A stretch of 64,000 bases of DNA. It comes from Bradyrhizobium sp. AZCC 1693. Its GTDB lineage: Bacteria > Pseudomonadota > Alphaproteobacteria > Rhizobiales > Xanthobacteraceae. The stretch lies in NCBI RefSeq assembly GCF_036924745.1, contig NZ_JAZHSD010000001.1:2294001-2358000 (forward strand). Direction: 5' to 3'. Below, piece after piece: positions 8,359 through 17,809 of this stretch. The translations under genes and the position numbers were made by a program. The notes beneath the pieces are model-generated. The model saw only the letters and a program-made list of their open reading frames with translations, had not been told where the DNA came from and made no database searches. Position 1 is the first letter of the stretch; every line of letters starts with the position of its first letter.

Positions 8359-11151
8359 ATGGCGAATTTCTCCGGTTGGCAATTTCAGCACGGCCTCACG
8401 GCAACATCCGTCGCGCTCGGAATGGTGCTGGCATCGACGACGCTATCGCGCGCCGTCGAATTTTGGAACGGCTCCGCCTCGACCGACTGGTTCAGCGTCG
8501 GCAACTGGTCGGCCATCGTTCCAGACAACACGACCAGCACGAGGATCGACACGGTCACGCCTAACGCGACGGTGGTCGGGGCTGCCGGCGCGCAGTCGAC
8601 CGGTCTCAGAGTCGGCGTTTCCGCCACCGGCGCGTTGACCATCCAGACCGGCGGCACCGTGAACAATACCCTGGGCATCATTGGCGATAATGCCGGCTCG
8701 ACGGGGACCGCGATCGTCGACGGCGCCGGGTCGAGCTGGACCAATAGCAGCGACTTCTATGTCGGTCACAACGGCAACGGCACGCTGACCGTCAGCAACG
8801 GCGGCGCGGTGGGCAACGTCGTCGGCTTTGTCGGCCGCTATTCCACCTCGACCAGCACCGCGACCGTCGACGGCGGCGGCTCGACCTGGACCAACAGCTC
8901 GGATTTGATTGTCGGCTACGCCGGCAACGGCACTCTGAACATCCGGAACGGCGGCAAGGTGAGCAGTGACTGGGGCTTTGTCGCCCTTGATCCCGGCTCG
9001 ACCGGCGCCGCGACGGTGGATGGCGCCGGCTCAGCCTGGACGACTGCCGGCGATTTCTTTCTCGGTTACGACGGCAACGGCACGCTGACCGTCCGCAACA
9101 GCGGCACGTTGAGCAACGTCACCGGCTATATCGGCCTCTCTTTCACCTCGACCAGCACCGCGACAGTCGATGGCGTCGGCTCGACCTGGACCAATGGCGG
9201 CAATCTCTACGTCGGCTATTTCGGTGCCGGCACGCTCACCATTCGCAACGGCGGCGCCGTGTCGGCTTCGGCCCTGTCCATCGCCAATAAAACCGGCTCG
9301 ACTGGCACGCTGAATATCGGCGCCGCCGCCGGTCAGGCAGCCGCCGCGCCCGGCACGCTCTACACGGTCTCGGTCGATTTCGGCAATGGCACCGGCCAGA
9401 TCGTGTTCAACCATACCGCCGCGAACTACATCTTCGCCCCGGCCATCACCAGCAGCGGCACCGGCACGGGAACGGTGCGCGTCGAAGCCGGCACCACCAT
9501 CCTGACCGCGACCAACACCTATACGGGGGCAACCGTGATCGATGGCGGCACGCTGTCGGTGAACGGCTCCATCGCCCAGTCGGCCGTAACGGTGAATGCC
9601 GGCGGCACGCTCGGCGGCAACGGCACCGTCGGCGACACCACCCTCAACGGCGGCAAGCTGGCGCCCGGCAATTCGATCGGCCTGTTGACCGTGAATGGCA
9701 GCTTGGCGTTCACCGCTGCATCGTCTTACATGGTCGAGATCTCCTCGACCAACGCCGACCGCGTCAATGTCACGGGAACGGCAGCGCTGTCAGGCGCGAC
9801 GGTCAACCTGTCCTTTGTCTCTACGGGAAGCGCCGCCGTCGCCAAGCAGTACACCATTGTCAACGCCACCGGCGGCATCAGCGGCACCTTCGGCGCGCTG
9901 GTGAGCAGCAACCTGCCGACCGCGTTCAAGCCGACCCTCAGCTACGATGGCAATAACGCCTATCTCAATCTCGCCCTGTCCTTCAGCCCGGCCAACACCG
10001 ACCTCAATGGCAACCAAACAAACGTCGCCAATTCGCTGGCCAACTACTTCAACCGCAACGGCAGCATTCCGTCGGTCTATGGCGCGCTGACGCCGGCCGG
10101 CCTGACACAGGCGTCCGGCCCGATCGCCACCGCGGTGCATCCGACCATGATGATGGCGGCGGCGCAATTCATGACCGCGATGACAGATGTTTCTGCCGCC
10201 GACCGCCTCGGCCCATCGAGCGCGATGGCATTCGCCGAAGAGGGCGATGTCATGAACGCCTATGCCGAAATCCGCCTGCGCGGTACGGGCGGTGCATTCG
10301 AACCGCGCTGGAGGACATGGGCATCTGCCTTTGGCGGCGGCCAGATCACCGACGGTAACGCGGTCACCGGATCCAGCACCACCACCAGCCGAATTTTTGG
10401 CGTGGCGGCCGGCGCCGACTACCGGCTGTCACCGGCGACGGTCGCAGGCTTTGCGCTGGCCGGCGGCGGCACCGGCTTCAACGTCGCCTCCGGCGGCAGC
10501 GGGCGAACCGACCTGTTCCAGGCCGGCGCATTCATCAAGCACACGGCTGGCTCCGCCTATGTCAGCGCAGCCGCGGCCTATGGCTGGCATGACGTCACGA
10601 CGGATCGCACCGTAACGATCCAGGGCATCGGCCAGTTGCGCGCGCGCTTTGTCGCCGACACCTTCGCCGGCCGTGTCGAAGGCGGCAATCGTTATGTCGC
10701 ACCATGGGTCGGCGGCCTCGGCCTGACGCCTTACGCCGCGGCGCAGGTAACCTTGACCCGCCTTCCCGCCTATGCCGAAACGGTAGTCTCCGGCACCAAT
10801 GCCTTTGCATTGTCCTATCAGGCGAAGGATGCGACCGCGCCGCGCACCGAACTCGGATTGCGCAGCGACAAATCGTTTGCCGTGAACGATGCGCTGCTGA
10901 CCTTGCGCGGCCGCGTCGCCTGGGCACATGATTTCAACCCGCTCACTGCAGCCTCGGCGACGTTCCAGGCCTTGCCCGGCGCAAGTTTTGTGGTCAACGG
11001 CGCAGCCGGGGCGCATGACGCGGTGCTGACGACGGCTGCGGCGGAATTGAAATGGTTGAACGGCTTCGCACTCGCTGCGACATTCGAAGGCGGGTTCTCC
11101 GCCGTCACTCGCTCCTATGCCGGAAAGAGTGTCGCGAGTTATCGGTGGTGA
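8359..11151 (+). CDS. Type Va autotransporter with T5SS/PEP-CTERM-type passenger repeats
   Basis: A 930-residue autotransporter. A signal peptide (ALGMVLASTTLSRA) ends near residue 32. Residues about 91-315 are 50-residue tandem repeats with a VDGxGSxWTN core, as in the T5SS/PEP-CTERM-associated repeat family. A strand-repeat block (GATVIDGGTLSVNG to NGGKLAPGNSIG) follows near residue 390-450, typical of autotransporter beta-helices. From about residue 650 an outer-membrane beta-barrel (WASAFGGGQITDG onward) runs to the terminal SYRW, an aromatic C terminus as needed for Bam-dependent insertion. An in-frame ATG at 8302 would add 19 residues. The passenger is probably exposed on the surface as an adhesin-like stalk; no protease catalytic motif is visible. 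Confidence 0.87.
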   Translation: MANFSGWQFQHGLTATSVALGMVLASTTLSRAVEFWNGSASTDWFSVGNWSAIVPDNTTSTRIDTVTPNATVVGAAGAQSTGLRVGVSATGALTIQTGGTVNNTLGIIGDNAGSTGTAIVDGAGSSWTNSSDFYVGHNGNGTLTVSNGGAVGNVVGFVGRYSTSTSTATVDGGGSTWTNSSDLIVGYAGNGTLNIRNGGKVSSDWGFVALDPGSTGAATVDGAGSAWTTAGDFFLGYDGNGTLTVRNSGTLSNVTGYIGLSFTSTSTATVDGVGSTWTNGGNLYVGYFGAGTLTIRNGGAVSASALSIANKTGSTGTLNIGAAAGQAAAAPGTLYTVSVDFGNGTGQIVFNHTAANYIFAPAITSSGTGTGTVRVEAGTTILTATNTYTGATVIDGGTLSVNGSIAQSAVTVNAGGTLGGNGTVGDTTLNGGKLAPGNSIGLLTVNGSLAFTAASSYMVEISSTNADRVNVTGTAALSGATVNLSFVSTGSAAVAKQYTIVNATGGISGTFGALVSSNLPTAFKPTLSYDGNNAYLNLALSFSPANTDLNGNQTNVANSLANYFNRNGSIPSVYGALTPAGLTQASGPIATAVHPTMMMAAAQFMTAMTDVSAADRLGPSSAMAFAEEGDVMNAYAEIRLRGTGGAFEPRWRTWASAFGGGQITDGNAVTGSSTTTSRIFGVAAGADYRLSPATVAGFALAGGGTGFNVASGGSGRTDLFQAGAFIKHTAGSAYVSAAAAYGWHDVTTDRTVTIQGIGQLRARFVADTFAGRVEGGNRYVAPWVGGLGLTPYAAAQVTLTRLPAYAETVVSGTNAFALSYQAKDATAPRTELGLRSDKSFAVNDALLTLRGRVAWAHDFNPLTAASATFQALPGASFVVNGAAGAHDAVLTTAAAELKWLNGFALAATFEGGFSAVTRSYAGKSVASYRW
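8629..9300 (+). repeat. 150-bp tandem repeat array inside the autotransporter
   Basis: Four equivalent GCG-A-GTCGA-GGC codon blocks start at 8710, 8860, 9010 and 9160, giving an exact 150-base (50-codon) period. Partial units flank them. The DNA copies have diverged at third positions but keep frame and spacing, so the array is maintained at protein level and could expand or contract by recombination. Confidence 0.85.
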
Positions 11152-11405
11152 GCGGAACTCTCAGTGCGTCGTGCCCGACTACAGCGCATCGAACATGCGC
11201 TGCTGCAGTTCAGATCGAGGCAGCGCGTTCTCCTTTCGGACTCGCTTCGCCGCCATTATTTCGCGTTGGACAACATTTATTTCGAATTAACGAATTGTTG
11301 ACTCTCGACAGCCCCGAAAAACTGGATTCAAATCGCTATGATTCGGAATGACGTGGGGTGCCTTCCGGACAGTGTGCAAAAGAGCCTTCGGCGGGGGTCT
11401 AAAGC

Positions 11406-13709
11406 ATGGCGCGTGCGCATGCGGCGAACGCATGTGTCCAATCCGATTCGATCAAGGGATTGGCGCAATCGATCGCAAAACCTGCCTATCACCGGCTGCT
11501 CACCGCAGAGCCGGCGCTTCGTCGCGCCGTGCCGACGCTCATCATTGCCTTCCTCATCACCATCTGCCTCGGCGCCTTCGTGCAGGTGATCGACCAGAGC
11601 CGGCAAAAACGCGCCGCCATGAAGCGCGACCTCTCCGCGCTGACGGACCTGCTGGCCGAACGCCTCGACCGGCTTGGCGCCGTCCGGCAGGACCGCGCCG
11701 CCAACATCGAGCGGCTGCAGAGCCTGCTGCCCGACCTGATTCCGGCCTGGGGTGTGGCCAGCGGCCGCCATATCATCATCACCGGCTCCGATCACCGGAT
11801 TCTGGCCCGCGTCCCGGTCGAAGGCAGCCTTGGCGACAGCGATCGCATCCTCGACATCATCAGCACGGCGCAACTGCTCACCAGCCCCGGTCAGCAGGGC
11901 GTCCTCAGCGATATGACGCTGCCGAACGGCAACGGCGCGATGGCGATCTCGCGGCTGATCAAATCGCTGCCGGGCCAGGTCATCGTCATCCAGGAAAAGA
12001 ACGAGCCGCTGTGGGGCTCGGATGCCGCCTTGTCGGTGACGCTGTCGGCCACCACGGGCTTCGTCGTGCTGATCCTCGGCTTCGCCTTCCACTGGCAGTC
12101 GACGCGCGCCCGCGAGGGTGATCTGATCAACGACGCGGTGCGCGGCCGGATCGACACCGCGCTCAACCGCGGCCGCTGCGGATTGTGGGACTGGGACCTC
12201 TCCCGCGGCAGGATCTTCTGGTCGGCGTCGATGTTCACGATGCTCGGCCTCGACTCCCGCAACGACCTCCTCACCTTCGGCGAAGTCAACGCGCTGGTGA
12301 AATCCGACGACATCGACCTGTTTGCGATCGCCGACCAGATGATCGCAGGCCAACTCGACCATATCGACCAGACCTTCCGCATGCAGCACACCGGCGGCCA
12401 CTGGATCTGGCTGCGCGTGCGCTGCGAGCTCAGCCACACCTCGGCCGATGGCGGCCTGCATTTGATCGGCATTGCGGTCGACATCACCGAACAGAAGAGC
12501 CTCGCCGAGAAGACCGTGGAGGCCGATCTCAGGCTGCGCGACGCGATCGAGACCATTCCGGAAGCCTTCGTGCTGTGGGACGCGGAAGACCGCCTCGTGC
12601 TCTGCAACTCGCACTTCCAACGCCTGCACAAACTGCCGGATACGGCGGTGACCCCCGGCACCTCCTACGAGACCGTGATCGAGGTCGGCAGCATGCCGGA
12701 AGTGCGCACCAGGCTGCAGGAGACCGGCGCGCCAGCGCCGGGAGCCCGCACCTTCGAAGCGCAGCTCGACGACGGAAGCTGGCTGCACATCTCCGAACGC
12801 CGCACCAAGGACGGCGGCTACGTCTCGGTCGGCACCGACATCACCCGCATCAAGGAGCACGAGCAGAAGCTGATCGAAAATGACGCCCGCCTGCGCGCCA
12901 ACGTGATCGATCTGAAGCGCTCGCAGGCCGAGCTTGCCGACCTCGCCGAAAAATACTCGCAGGAAAAGAATCGCGCCGAGGAAGCCAACCAGGCGAAGTC
13001 CAAATTCCTGGCCAATATGAGCCACGAACTGCGTACGCCGCTGAACGCCATCATCGGCTTCTCCGAGATCATGGGCAGCGGCATGTTCGGCGTGCTCGGT
13101 TCCGACAAGTATCAGGAGTACTGCCACGACATCCTGACATCGGGAAAATACCTGCTCGAAGTCATCAACGACATCCTCGACATGTCGAAGATCGAGGCGG
13201 GCCGCATGAAGCTCGACATGGAGCAGCTCGACCTGTCGAGGATACTGGCGGAATCGCTGCGCGTGGTGTCGGGGCGCGCCGAGGACAAGCATTTGACGCT
13301 GGACGCCGATATCGAAAGCACCATTTCCGTGACGGCCGACCGCCGCGCGGTCAAGCAGATCTTCGTCAATCTGTTGTCCAATGCCGTAAAGTTCACCCCC
13401 GACGACGGCAACATAACCGTGCGCAGCCACGTGCTGCCCAACTCGATCGTGCTGATGATCGCCGATACCGGCATCGGCATCGCGCCCGCCTCGCTGCGGC
13501 GGCTGGGCAAGCCGTTCGAACAGGTCGAGAGCCAGCTCACCAAGACCTACCAGGGCTCGGGCCTTGGCCTTGCCATCGCGCGGTCGCTGACCAGCCTGCA
13601 TGGTGGAACGATGCGGCTGCGCTCCAAGCTCGGCACCGGCACCGTCGTCCGGATCACGCTGCCGCGTGACGCGCGTTCAATCGAGGCAAAGAGCCAGGTC
13701 GCCGCCTGA
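11406..13709 (+). CDS. Membrane-anchored PAS sensor histidine kinase, PleC/DivJ-like
   Basis: A 767-residue kinase. Two hydrophobic segments (about residues 42-62 and 200-222) bracket a periplasmic region. Two PAS-like domains follow (about 240-370, ending in VDITEQK, and 380-490, ending in TDITRIK). A short coiled coil leads to the HisKA motif SHELRTPLNAIIGFSEIM with phosphoacceptor His, then HATPase boxes NLLSNAVKFTP (N), DTGIGI (G1) and GSGLGLAI (G2). The HisKA text is of the PleC/DivJ/PdhS class that controls DivK/CtrA development in alphaproteobacteria; whether it acts there is inference. No response regulator is adjacent. It is convergent with the ABC operon. Confidence 0.87.
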   Translation: MARAHAANACVQSDSIKGLAQSIAKPAYHRLLTAEPALRRAVPTLIIAFLITICLGAFVQVIDQSRQKRAAMKRDLSALTDLLAERLDRLGAVRQDRAANIERLQSLLPDLIPAWGVASGRHIIITGSDHRILARVPVEGSLGDSDRILDIISTAQLLTSPGQQGVLSDMTLPNGNGAMAISRLIKSLPGQVIVIQEKNEPLWGSDAALSVTLSATTGFVVLILGFAFHWQSTRAREGDLINDAVRGRIDTALNRGRCGLWDWDLSRGRIFWSASMFTMLGLDSRNDLLTFGEVNALVKSDDIDLFAIADQMIAGQLDHIDQTFRMQHTGGHWIWLRVRCELSHTSADGGLHLIGIAVDITEQKSLAEKTVEADLRLRDAIETIPEAFVLWDAEDRLVLCNSHFQRLHKLPDTAVTPGTSYETVIEVGSMPEVRTRLQETGAPAPGARTFEAQLDDGSWLHISERRTKDGGYVSVGTDITRIKEHEQKLIENDARLRANVIDLKRSQAELADLAEKYSQEKNRAEEANQAKSKFLANMSHELRTPLNAIIGFSEIMGSGMFGVLGSDKYQEYCHDILTSGKYLLEVINDILDMSKIEAGRMKLDMEQLDLSRILAESLRVVSGRAEDKHLTLDADIESTISVTADRRAVKQIFVNLLSNAVKFTPDDGNITVRSHVLPNSIVLMIADTGIGIAPASLRRLGKPFEQVESQLTKTYQGSGLGLAIARSLTSLHGGTMRLRSKLGTGTVVRITLPRDARSIEAKSQVAA

Positions 13710-13717
13710 TTTGGCGC

Positions 13718-14503
13718 TCACGCGCCCTTCTTCGACCGGCTGGTCGCCACCAGCACCAGCATGAACGAGACCGCGGTCATCAGCGTGCTGATGGCCGCAA
13801 TCGTCGGGTCGATCTCGTCGCGGAGCGCGGTGAACATCCGCTTGGTCAGCGGCTGATACTGGCCGCCGGAAATGAACAGTGCGACGATGGTCTCGTCCAT
13901 CGCCGAGATGAATGCGAAGATGCCGCCTGCGATCACGCTGGCCTTGATCTGCGGCAGCGTCACCACGAAGAAGCTGCGCAGCCTGTTCATGCCCAGGCTG
14001 CGCGCCACCATCTCCTGCGTGGCATCAAAACTCTGCAGCCCCGCCGCGACCGAGATGACGACATAGGGCAGACCGAGCATGACATTGGCGAGCACGAGGC
14101 CGGTCATGGTCGCAGCCAGGCCGACCTTGGCGTAGACGAAGAAGATCCCGACCGCGGTGATGATGATCGGCACCACCAGCGGCAGCAGCAGGGTCATGTG
14201 GATCAGCCGCATGATGCGCCACTTCGACTGGCTGATCGCGTAGGCCGCGGCAACGCCGAGCGGGGTCGCAATCACCACGGTGAGCACCGCAACCGTCAGC
14301 GTCACGCGGGTTGCCTGCATCCAGGCCGAATTGCCGACATATTCCTGATACCAGCGCAGCGACAACGACGGCGGCGGAAAGCTCAGGTAGCGCGCGGCCG
14401 AGAACGACATCGGCGCGATGATCAGGATCGGCAGGATGAGATAGAGCAGCACCAGCGCGCAGGTCACGGCCAGGGCAATGCGGAATGGACGGGACATCGT
14501 CAT
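13718..14503 (-). CDS. ABC transporter permease, polyamine type (PotC-like)
   Basis: A 261-residue inner-membrane permease of the spermidine/putrescine (PotC/PotI) class. About six hydrophobic segments are visible, and the cytoplasmic EAA-type loop that contacts the ATPase appears as MVARSLGMNRLRSFFVVTLPQI. The start at 14503 overlaps the upstream permease stop (ATGA), so the two are translationally coupled. It ends the six-gene operon. With its partner it would form the channel for a polyamine or related amine imported from the periplasm. Confidence 0.88.
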   Translation of the reverse strand: MTMSRPFRIALAVTCALVLLYLILPILIIAPMSFSAARYLSFPPPSLSLRWYQEYVGNSAWMQATRVTLTVAVLTVVIATPLGVAAAYAISQSKWRIMRLIHMTLLLPLVVPIIITAVGIFFVYAKVGLAATMTGLVLANVMLGLPYVVISVAAGLQSFDATQEMVARSLGMNRLRSFFVVTLPQIKASVIAGGIFAFISAMDETIVALFISGGQYQPLTKRMFTALRDEIDPTIAAISTLMTAVSFMLVLVATSRSKKGA

Positions 14504-15369
14504 TTTTGCCCCAACACGCGATCGAGCGGAATGAAGCGGCTGACGGCGAAGAAGATCGCGCCGACCGCGACCAGCAGCACCACGCCGACGGCGCTGGCGG
14601 CGCCCCACTGGTCGTAGAGTTCGACATTGCGGCTGACCAGCATCGATATCATGATGGTGCGGCCGCCTCCGAGCAGTTCCGGCGTGATGTAGAAGCCGAG
14701 GCTGAGCACGAAGACCAGCGTACTTCCCGCGAGCACCCCGGGCAGCGACAGCGGCAGAAATATCCGCCAGAAGGTGAGCATCGGACCGGCGCCGAGACTG
14801 GCGCCGGCCTGCATCAGATCGCGCGGGATCTGCTGCATGGTGGCGTAGAGCGGCAGCACCATGAACGGCAGCAGGATGTGCAGGGTCGCAACGACGGTGC
14901 CGAAACTGTTGTGGACCAGCGCGAGCGGCTCGTCGATCACGCCGAACTGGCGCAGCAGCTGGTTGATGACGCCGGTCCGTTGCAACAGTGCGAGCCAGGC
15001 ATAGGCGCGGACCAGCACGCTGGTCCAGAACGGCAGCACCACCAGCGCCAGGATGACGATGCCCCACCTTTTTGGCGCGACGCTCGCCGCATAGGCGATG
15101 GGATAGCCGAGCAGCAGCGCCAGCAGCGTCACCAGCAGGCTGATTTCAAATGTCAGGGCGAAACTGCGCCAGTAGATGTCCTCGCTCCAGATCCGGCGAT
15201 AATTCTCCAGCGTAAAACCGTTGTGATAGACCGACTGCCAGGCAAGCCAGCCGACCGGCAGCACCACCAGCAGCAGGATCACCAGCAGCGCCGGCAGCGC
15301 CAGCGCCAGCATCAGGCGCTGCTCGCGACGTTGGTGGAGTACCGAGAGGTCCTGCACGGGGCTGCTCAC
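14500..15369 (-). CDS. ABC transporter permease, polyamine type (PotB-like)
   Basis: A 289-residue permease of the PotB/PotH class. An N-terminal membrane segment (ALPALLVILLLVVLPVGWLA) is followed by a periplasmic loop and further membrane helices. The EAA loop is visible as LMQAGASLGAGPMLTFWRIFLPL. It is six bases downstream of the binding-protein gene and overlaps the PotC-like gene by four bases. The role is membrane translocation of the ligand delivered by the binding protein encoded just upstream. Confidence 0.88.
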   Translation of the reverse strand: MSSPVQDLSVLHQRREQRLMLALALPALLVILLLVVLPVGWLAWQSVYHNGFTLENYRRIWSEDIYWRSFALTFEISLLVTLLALLLGYPIAYAASVAPKRWGIVILALVVLPFWTSVLVRAYAWLALLQRTGVINQLLRQFGVIDEPLALVHNSFGTVVATLHILLPFMVLPLYATMQQIPRDLMQAGASLGAGPMLTFWRIFLPLSLPGVLAGSTLVFVLSLGFYITPELLGGGRTIMISMLVSRNVELYDQWGAASAVGVVLLVAVGAIFFAVSRFIPLDRVLGQK

Positions 15370-15375
15370 TGTCAG

Positions 15376-16452
15376 CTATTTCTGCATGAAGCCGACCCAG
15401 CGTTTTTCCGCAGCCTCGCCGGCCGGCGACGACCACCAGGCGTAGGACATCAGCGCCTGCTTCGCTGCGTTTTCGGGCGCGCTCGGCAGTTGCGCGGCAC
15501 GCTCCGGCTTGATGACGCCGGTGTCGAACGCCTTCGGATTGGCCGGGCCGTAGTCGATATGCAGCGGCAGGTTGGCCTGGTGGATCGGATCGACCGCCTC
15601 GTTGAGAAAGCGGACCGCGGTCGCGAGATTGGGCGCGTCCTTGAGGATGCAGAGCGAGGTGCTCTGCAGGATGCCCTGATTGTAAGTGAAATCGACCTTG
15701 GCGCCTTCCTTGGTCAGCGCGCTGACGCGGCCATTCCAGGCCATCACCATGTCGACTTCCCCGTCATTGAGGAGCTGCGCCGATTGCGCCCCTGAGGTCC
15801 ACCACACCGTGATGTTCGGCTTGATCTCCTCAAGCTTTTTGAAAGCCCTATCGACGTCAAGCGGATAGAGCTTGTCGGGCGCGACACCGTCGGCCATCAG
15901 CGCCGCCTCGAGCGTGGCGATCGGGTGATTGCGCAGCGCGCGGCGGCCCGGGAATTTCTTCACGTCCCAAAAATCGGCCCAGCTATTGGGCGCCGCGCCC
16001 GCCGCGAATTTCTTCTGACTGTAGGCGAGCACGCTCGAATAGAACTCGTAGGCCACCGAATAAGGGGAACGATAGGCCTCGGGCATCGCGGCGCCGTTTG
16101 GCAATTTCGAGAAATCGAGTTTCTCGAGCAGTCCCTGCTCGCCGCCGCGCAGGCAATAGCCGGTCGGCACGTCGACCACGTCCCAGGTCGGCTTGCCGCT
16201 GGCGACCTGGGATTTGATCGCGGGCCAGGCGTCGGGGATGCTGTCCTGGTTGATGGTGATGCCGAGCTTCTTGGCTGATGGATCAAGGATCGCGATGGTT
16301 TGCGCTTTCTGGTAGGCGCCGCCCTGGGAAACGAAGGTGATCTGCTCCGCGTTGGCCGGAAGCGCCGACAGTGTCGCGAAGGCGCCCAAGGAAAAGCCAA
16401 GGGAAACGCCGAGCAGTGCACGCCGGCAGCAAGATACAATCATCATGTTCAA
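15376..16452 (-). CDS. Periplasmic polyamine-type substrate-binding protein (PotD/PotF-like)
   Basis: A 358-residue exported binding protein. The signal peptide (residues 1-35) ends with the SALPANAEQ cleavage region. The mature protein starts ITFVSQGGAYQKAQ and shows the PotD/PotF fold text, including WDVVDVPTGYCLRGGEQG and DGEVDMVMAWNGRV, in the domain that lines the ligand cleft. It should capture an amine such as putrescine, or an amino-acid-like compound, and deliver it to the two permeases encoded downstream. The ligand cannot be fixed from sequence. It lies 30 bases downstream of the FAD oxidoreductase gene. Confidence 0.85.
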   Translation of the reverse strand: MNMMIVSCCRRALLGVSLGFSLGAFATLSALPANAEQITFVSQGGAYQKAQTIAILDPSAKKLGITINQDSIPDAWPAIKSQVASGKPTWDVVDVPTGYCLRGGEQGLLEKLDFSKLPNGAAMPEAYRSPYSVAYEFYSSVLAYSQKKFAAGAAPNSWADFWDVKKFPGRRALRNHPIATLEAALMADGVAPDKLYPLDVDRAFKKLEEIKPNITVWWTSGAQSAQLLNDGEVDMVMAWNGRVSALTKEGAKVDFTYNQGILQSTSLCILKDAPNLATAVRFLNEAVDPIHQANLPLHIDYGPANPKAFDTGVIKPERAAQLPSAPENAAKQALMSYAWWSSPAGEAAEKRWVGFMQK

Positions 16453-16482
16453 CCCCTCTTGTTATGATCGGGCCCGGAACTC

Positions 16483-17790
16483 CTAACGCCCGATCGCATC
16501 CAGAAATTGATACCAGCCGGCCACCGCGCGGACGGCCGGTTCGCGGAACGCATAGAATGGAATAGTCTTGAGACGGCCAGCATCGAGCAGGCCGAGATCG
16601 ACTTTCTCCCCGCGCACGAGGGCCGCGAGGTAGCGGCCCATCAGGCTCGACATCGCGACGCCGGCGCCGTTGTAGCCAACCGAATAAAGCGTGCGATCAT
16701 CGATGCGGCCGACATGCGGCACGGAATCGAGCGTCATCGCGACAAGGCCCGACCATTTGAACGCGAGCGGAATATCCGCAAGCTCCGGGAAGATGCCGAC
16801 CATTGCCTTGCGCAGCGCATCGAAGGCGCTTTCGGAGTCCTGCTTGCCGAAGGCGCCGCGTCCGCCGAAGATGACGCGGTCGTCAACCTTGCGGAACCAG
16901 CGCATCATGCGCTTGGTCTCGGTGTAGGTGCGCCCCGTCGGCATCAGGCTGCCGGCGAGGTTCGGCGACAATTTTTCGGTGGCGATGAGAGCGCTGCGGA
17001 ACGGCACCAGCGTCCGCTGCACGCGCGCCGTGGCGGACGTCAAATCGGAATAGCTGTTGGTGGCGATGATCGCCTGGCGGGCCCGCACGACGCCGTCAGG
17101 CGTTTCCGCCACGACACCGTCGCCGTCGCGACGCAACGCGATCACCGGGCTTTCCTGAAAGACCGGAACGCCGCGTTGCGCCACGCCTTTGGCGAGGCCC
17201 CGCAGATAGTTCAGCGGATGGATGCCGCCGGAGCCGGGATTGAGAATCCCGCCGACAAAGACTTGCGAGCCCGTCTCGTCGCGCACCTGGTGCGGGTCGA
17301 GTATCCTGACCTCGGTGTCTCGCATCTCGCGCGTCATCCAGGCGGCTTCGTCGACCGCGGCCCGCAGCGTCGCATCGTTATGCGCGGCCTTGACCTGCCC
17401 GCTGCGCGTCAGCCGCGCGCTCGCGATGCCGAATTCGGACACCAGCTCGTCGACCATCTCGACGGACTCATGCGCGATCTCGTACATGCGCCGGGCCATG
17501 GCGCGGCCGTGGACGGCGTCGATGTCGCGGAACGAGAGGCGGAACTTGGCGGTGATGACACCACCATTGCGGCCGCTCGCGCCCCAGCCGGGATGATTGG
17601 CTTCGAGTACGACCGGCGAAAGGCCGCTCTTCACGATGTGGTGCGCGGCCGACAGCCCCGTATAGCCCGCGCCGATGATGACGACATCGGCCTTTGCCTC
17701 GCCGGCAAGCTTCGGAAAGGCGGGCAACGGCTCCGCCGTGTCCGCCCAGAGCGAGGCGGCCGGTGCCATTGGGGTCCAAAGCTCTGCCAT
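16483..17790 (-). CDS. FAD-dependent amine/amino-acid oxidoreductase (DAO family, PuuB-like)
   Basis: A 435-residue flavoprotein of the D-amino-acid-oxidase family. The dinucleotide-binding motif GAGYTGLSAAHHI lies near residue 42, followed by the Glu of VVLEANHPGWGASGRNGG that binds the FAD ribose. A C-terminal GYNGAGVAMSSLMGRYLA contacts the flavin. Layout and length resemble gamma-glutamylputrescine oxidase (PuuB/OrdL) and related amine oxidases. I chose the ATG at 17790; an upstream in-frame start at 17820 would overlap the HAD gene by 11 bases. Its place between an ATPase/HAD pair and a polyamine-type binding protein suggests it oxidises the imported amine. Confidence 0.86.
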   Translation of the reverse strand: MAELWTPMAPAASLWADTAEPLPAFPKLAGEAKADVVIIGAGYTGLSAAHHIVKSGLSPVVLEANHPGWGASGRNGGVITAKFRLSFRDIDAVHGRAMARRMYEIAHESVEMVDELVSEFGIASARLTRSGQVKAAHNDATLRAAVDEAAWMTREMRDTEVRILDPHQVRDETGSQVFVGGILNPGSGGIHPLNYLRGLAKGVAQRGVPVFQESPVIALRRDGDGVVAETPDGVVRARQAIIATNSYSDLTSATARVQRTLVPFRSALIATEKLSPNLAGSLMPTGRTYTETKRMMRWFRKVDDRVIFGGRGAFGKQDSESAFDALRKAMVGIFPELADIPLAFKWSGLVAMTLDSVPHVGRIDDRTLYSVGYNGAGVAMSSLMGRYLAALVRGEKVDLGLLDAGRLKTIPFYAFREPAVRAVAGWYQFLDAIGR

Positions 17791-17809
17791 GTCAGCCGCC
17801 CTGCCCGTC

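Noticed and set aside
8629..9300. CRISPR-like periodicity
   Set aside because: The 150-base units are in frame, encode one repeated protein motif and have no unique spacers between identical repeats.
11328..13601. A 757-codon open frame opposite the PleC-like kinase
   Set aside because: It is fully antisense to a gene with clear HisKA and HATPase motifs, and its own text is low-complexity His/Arg/Gly/Asp, typical of antisense frames in high-GC DNA.
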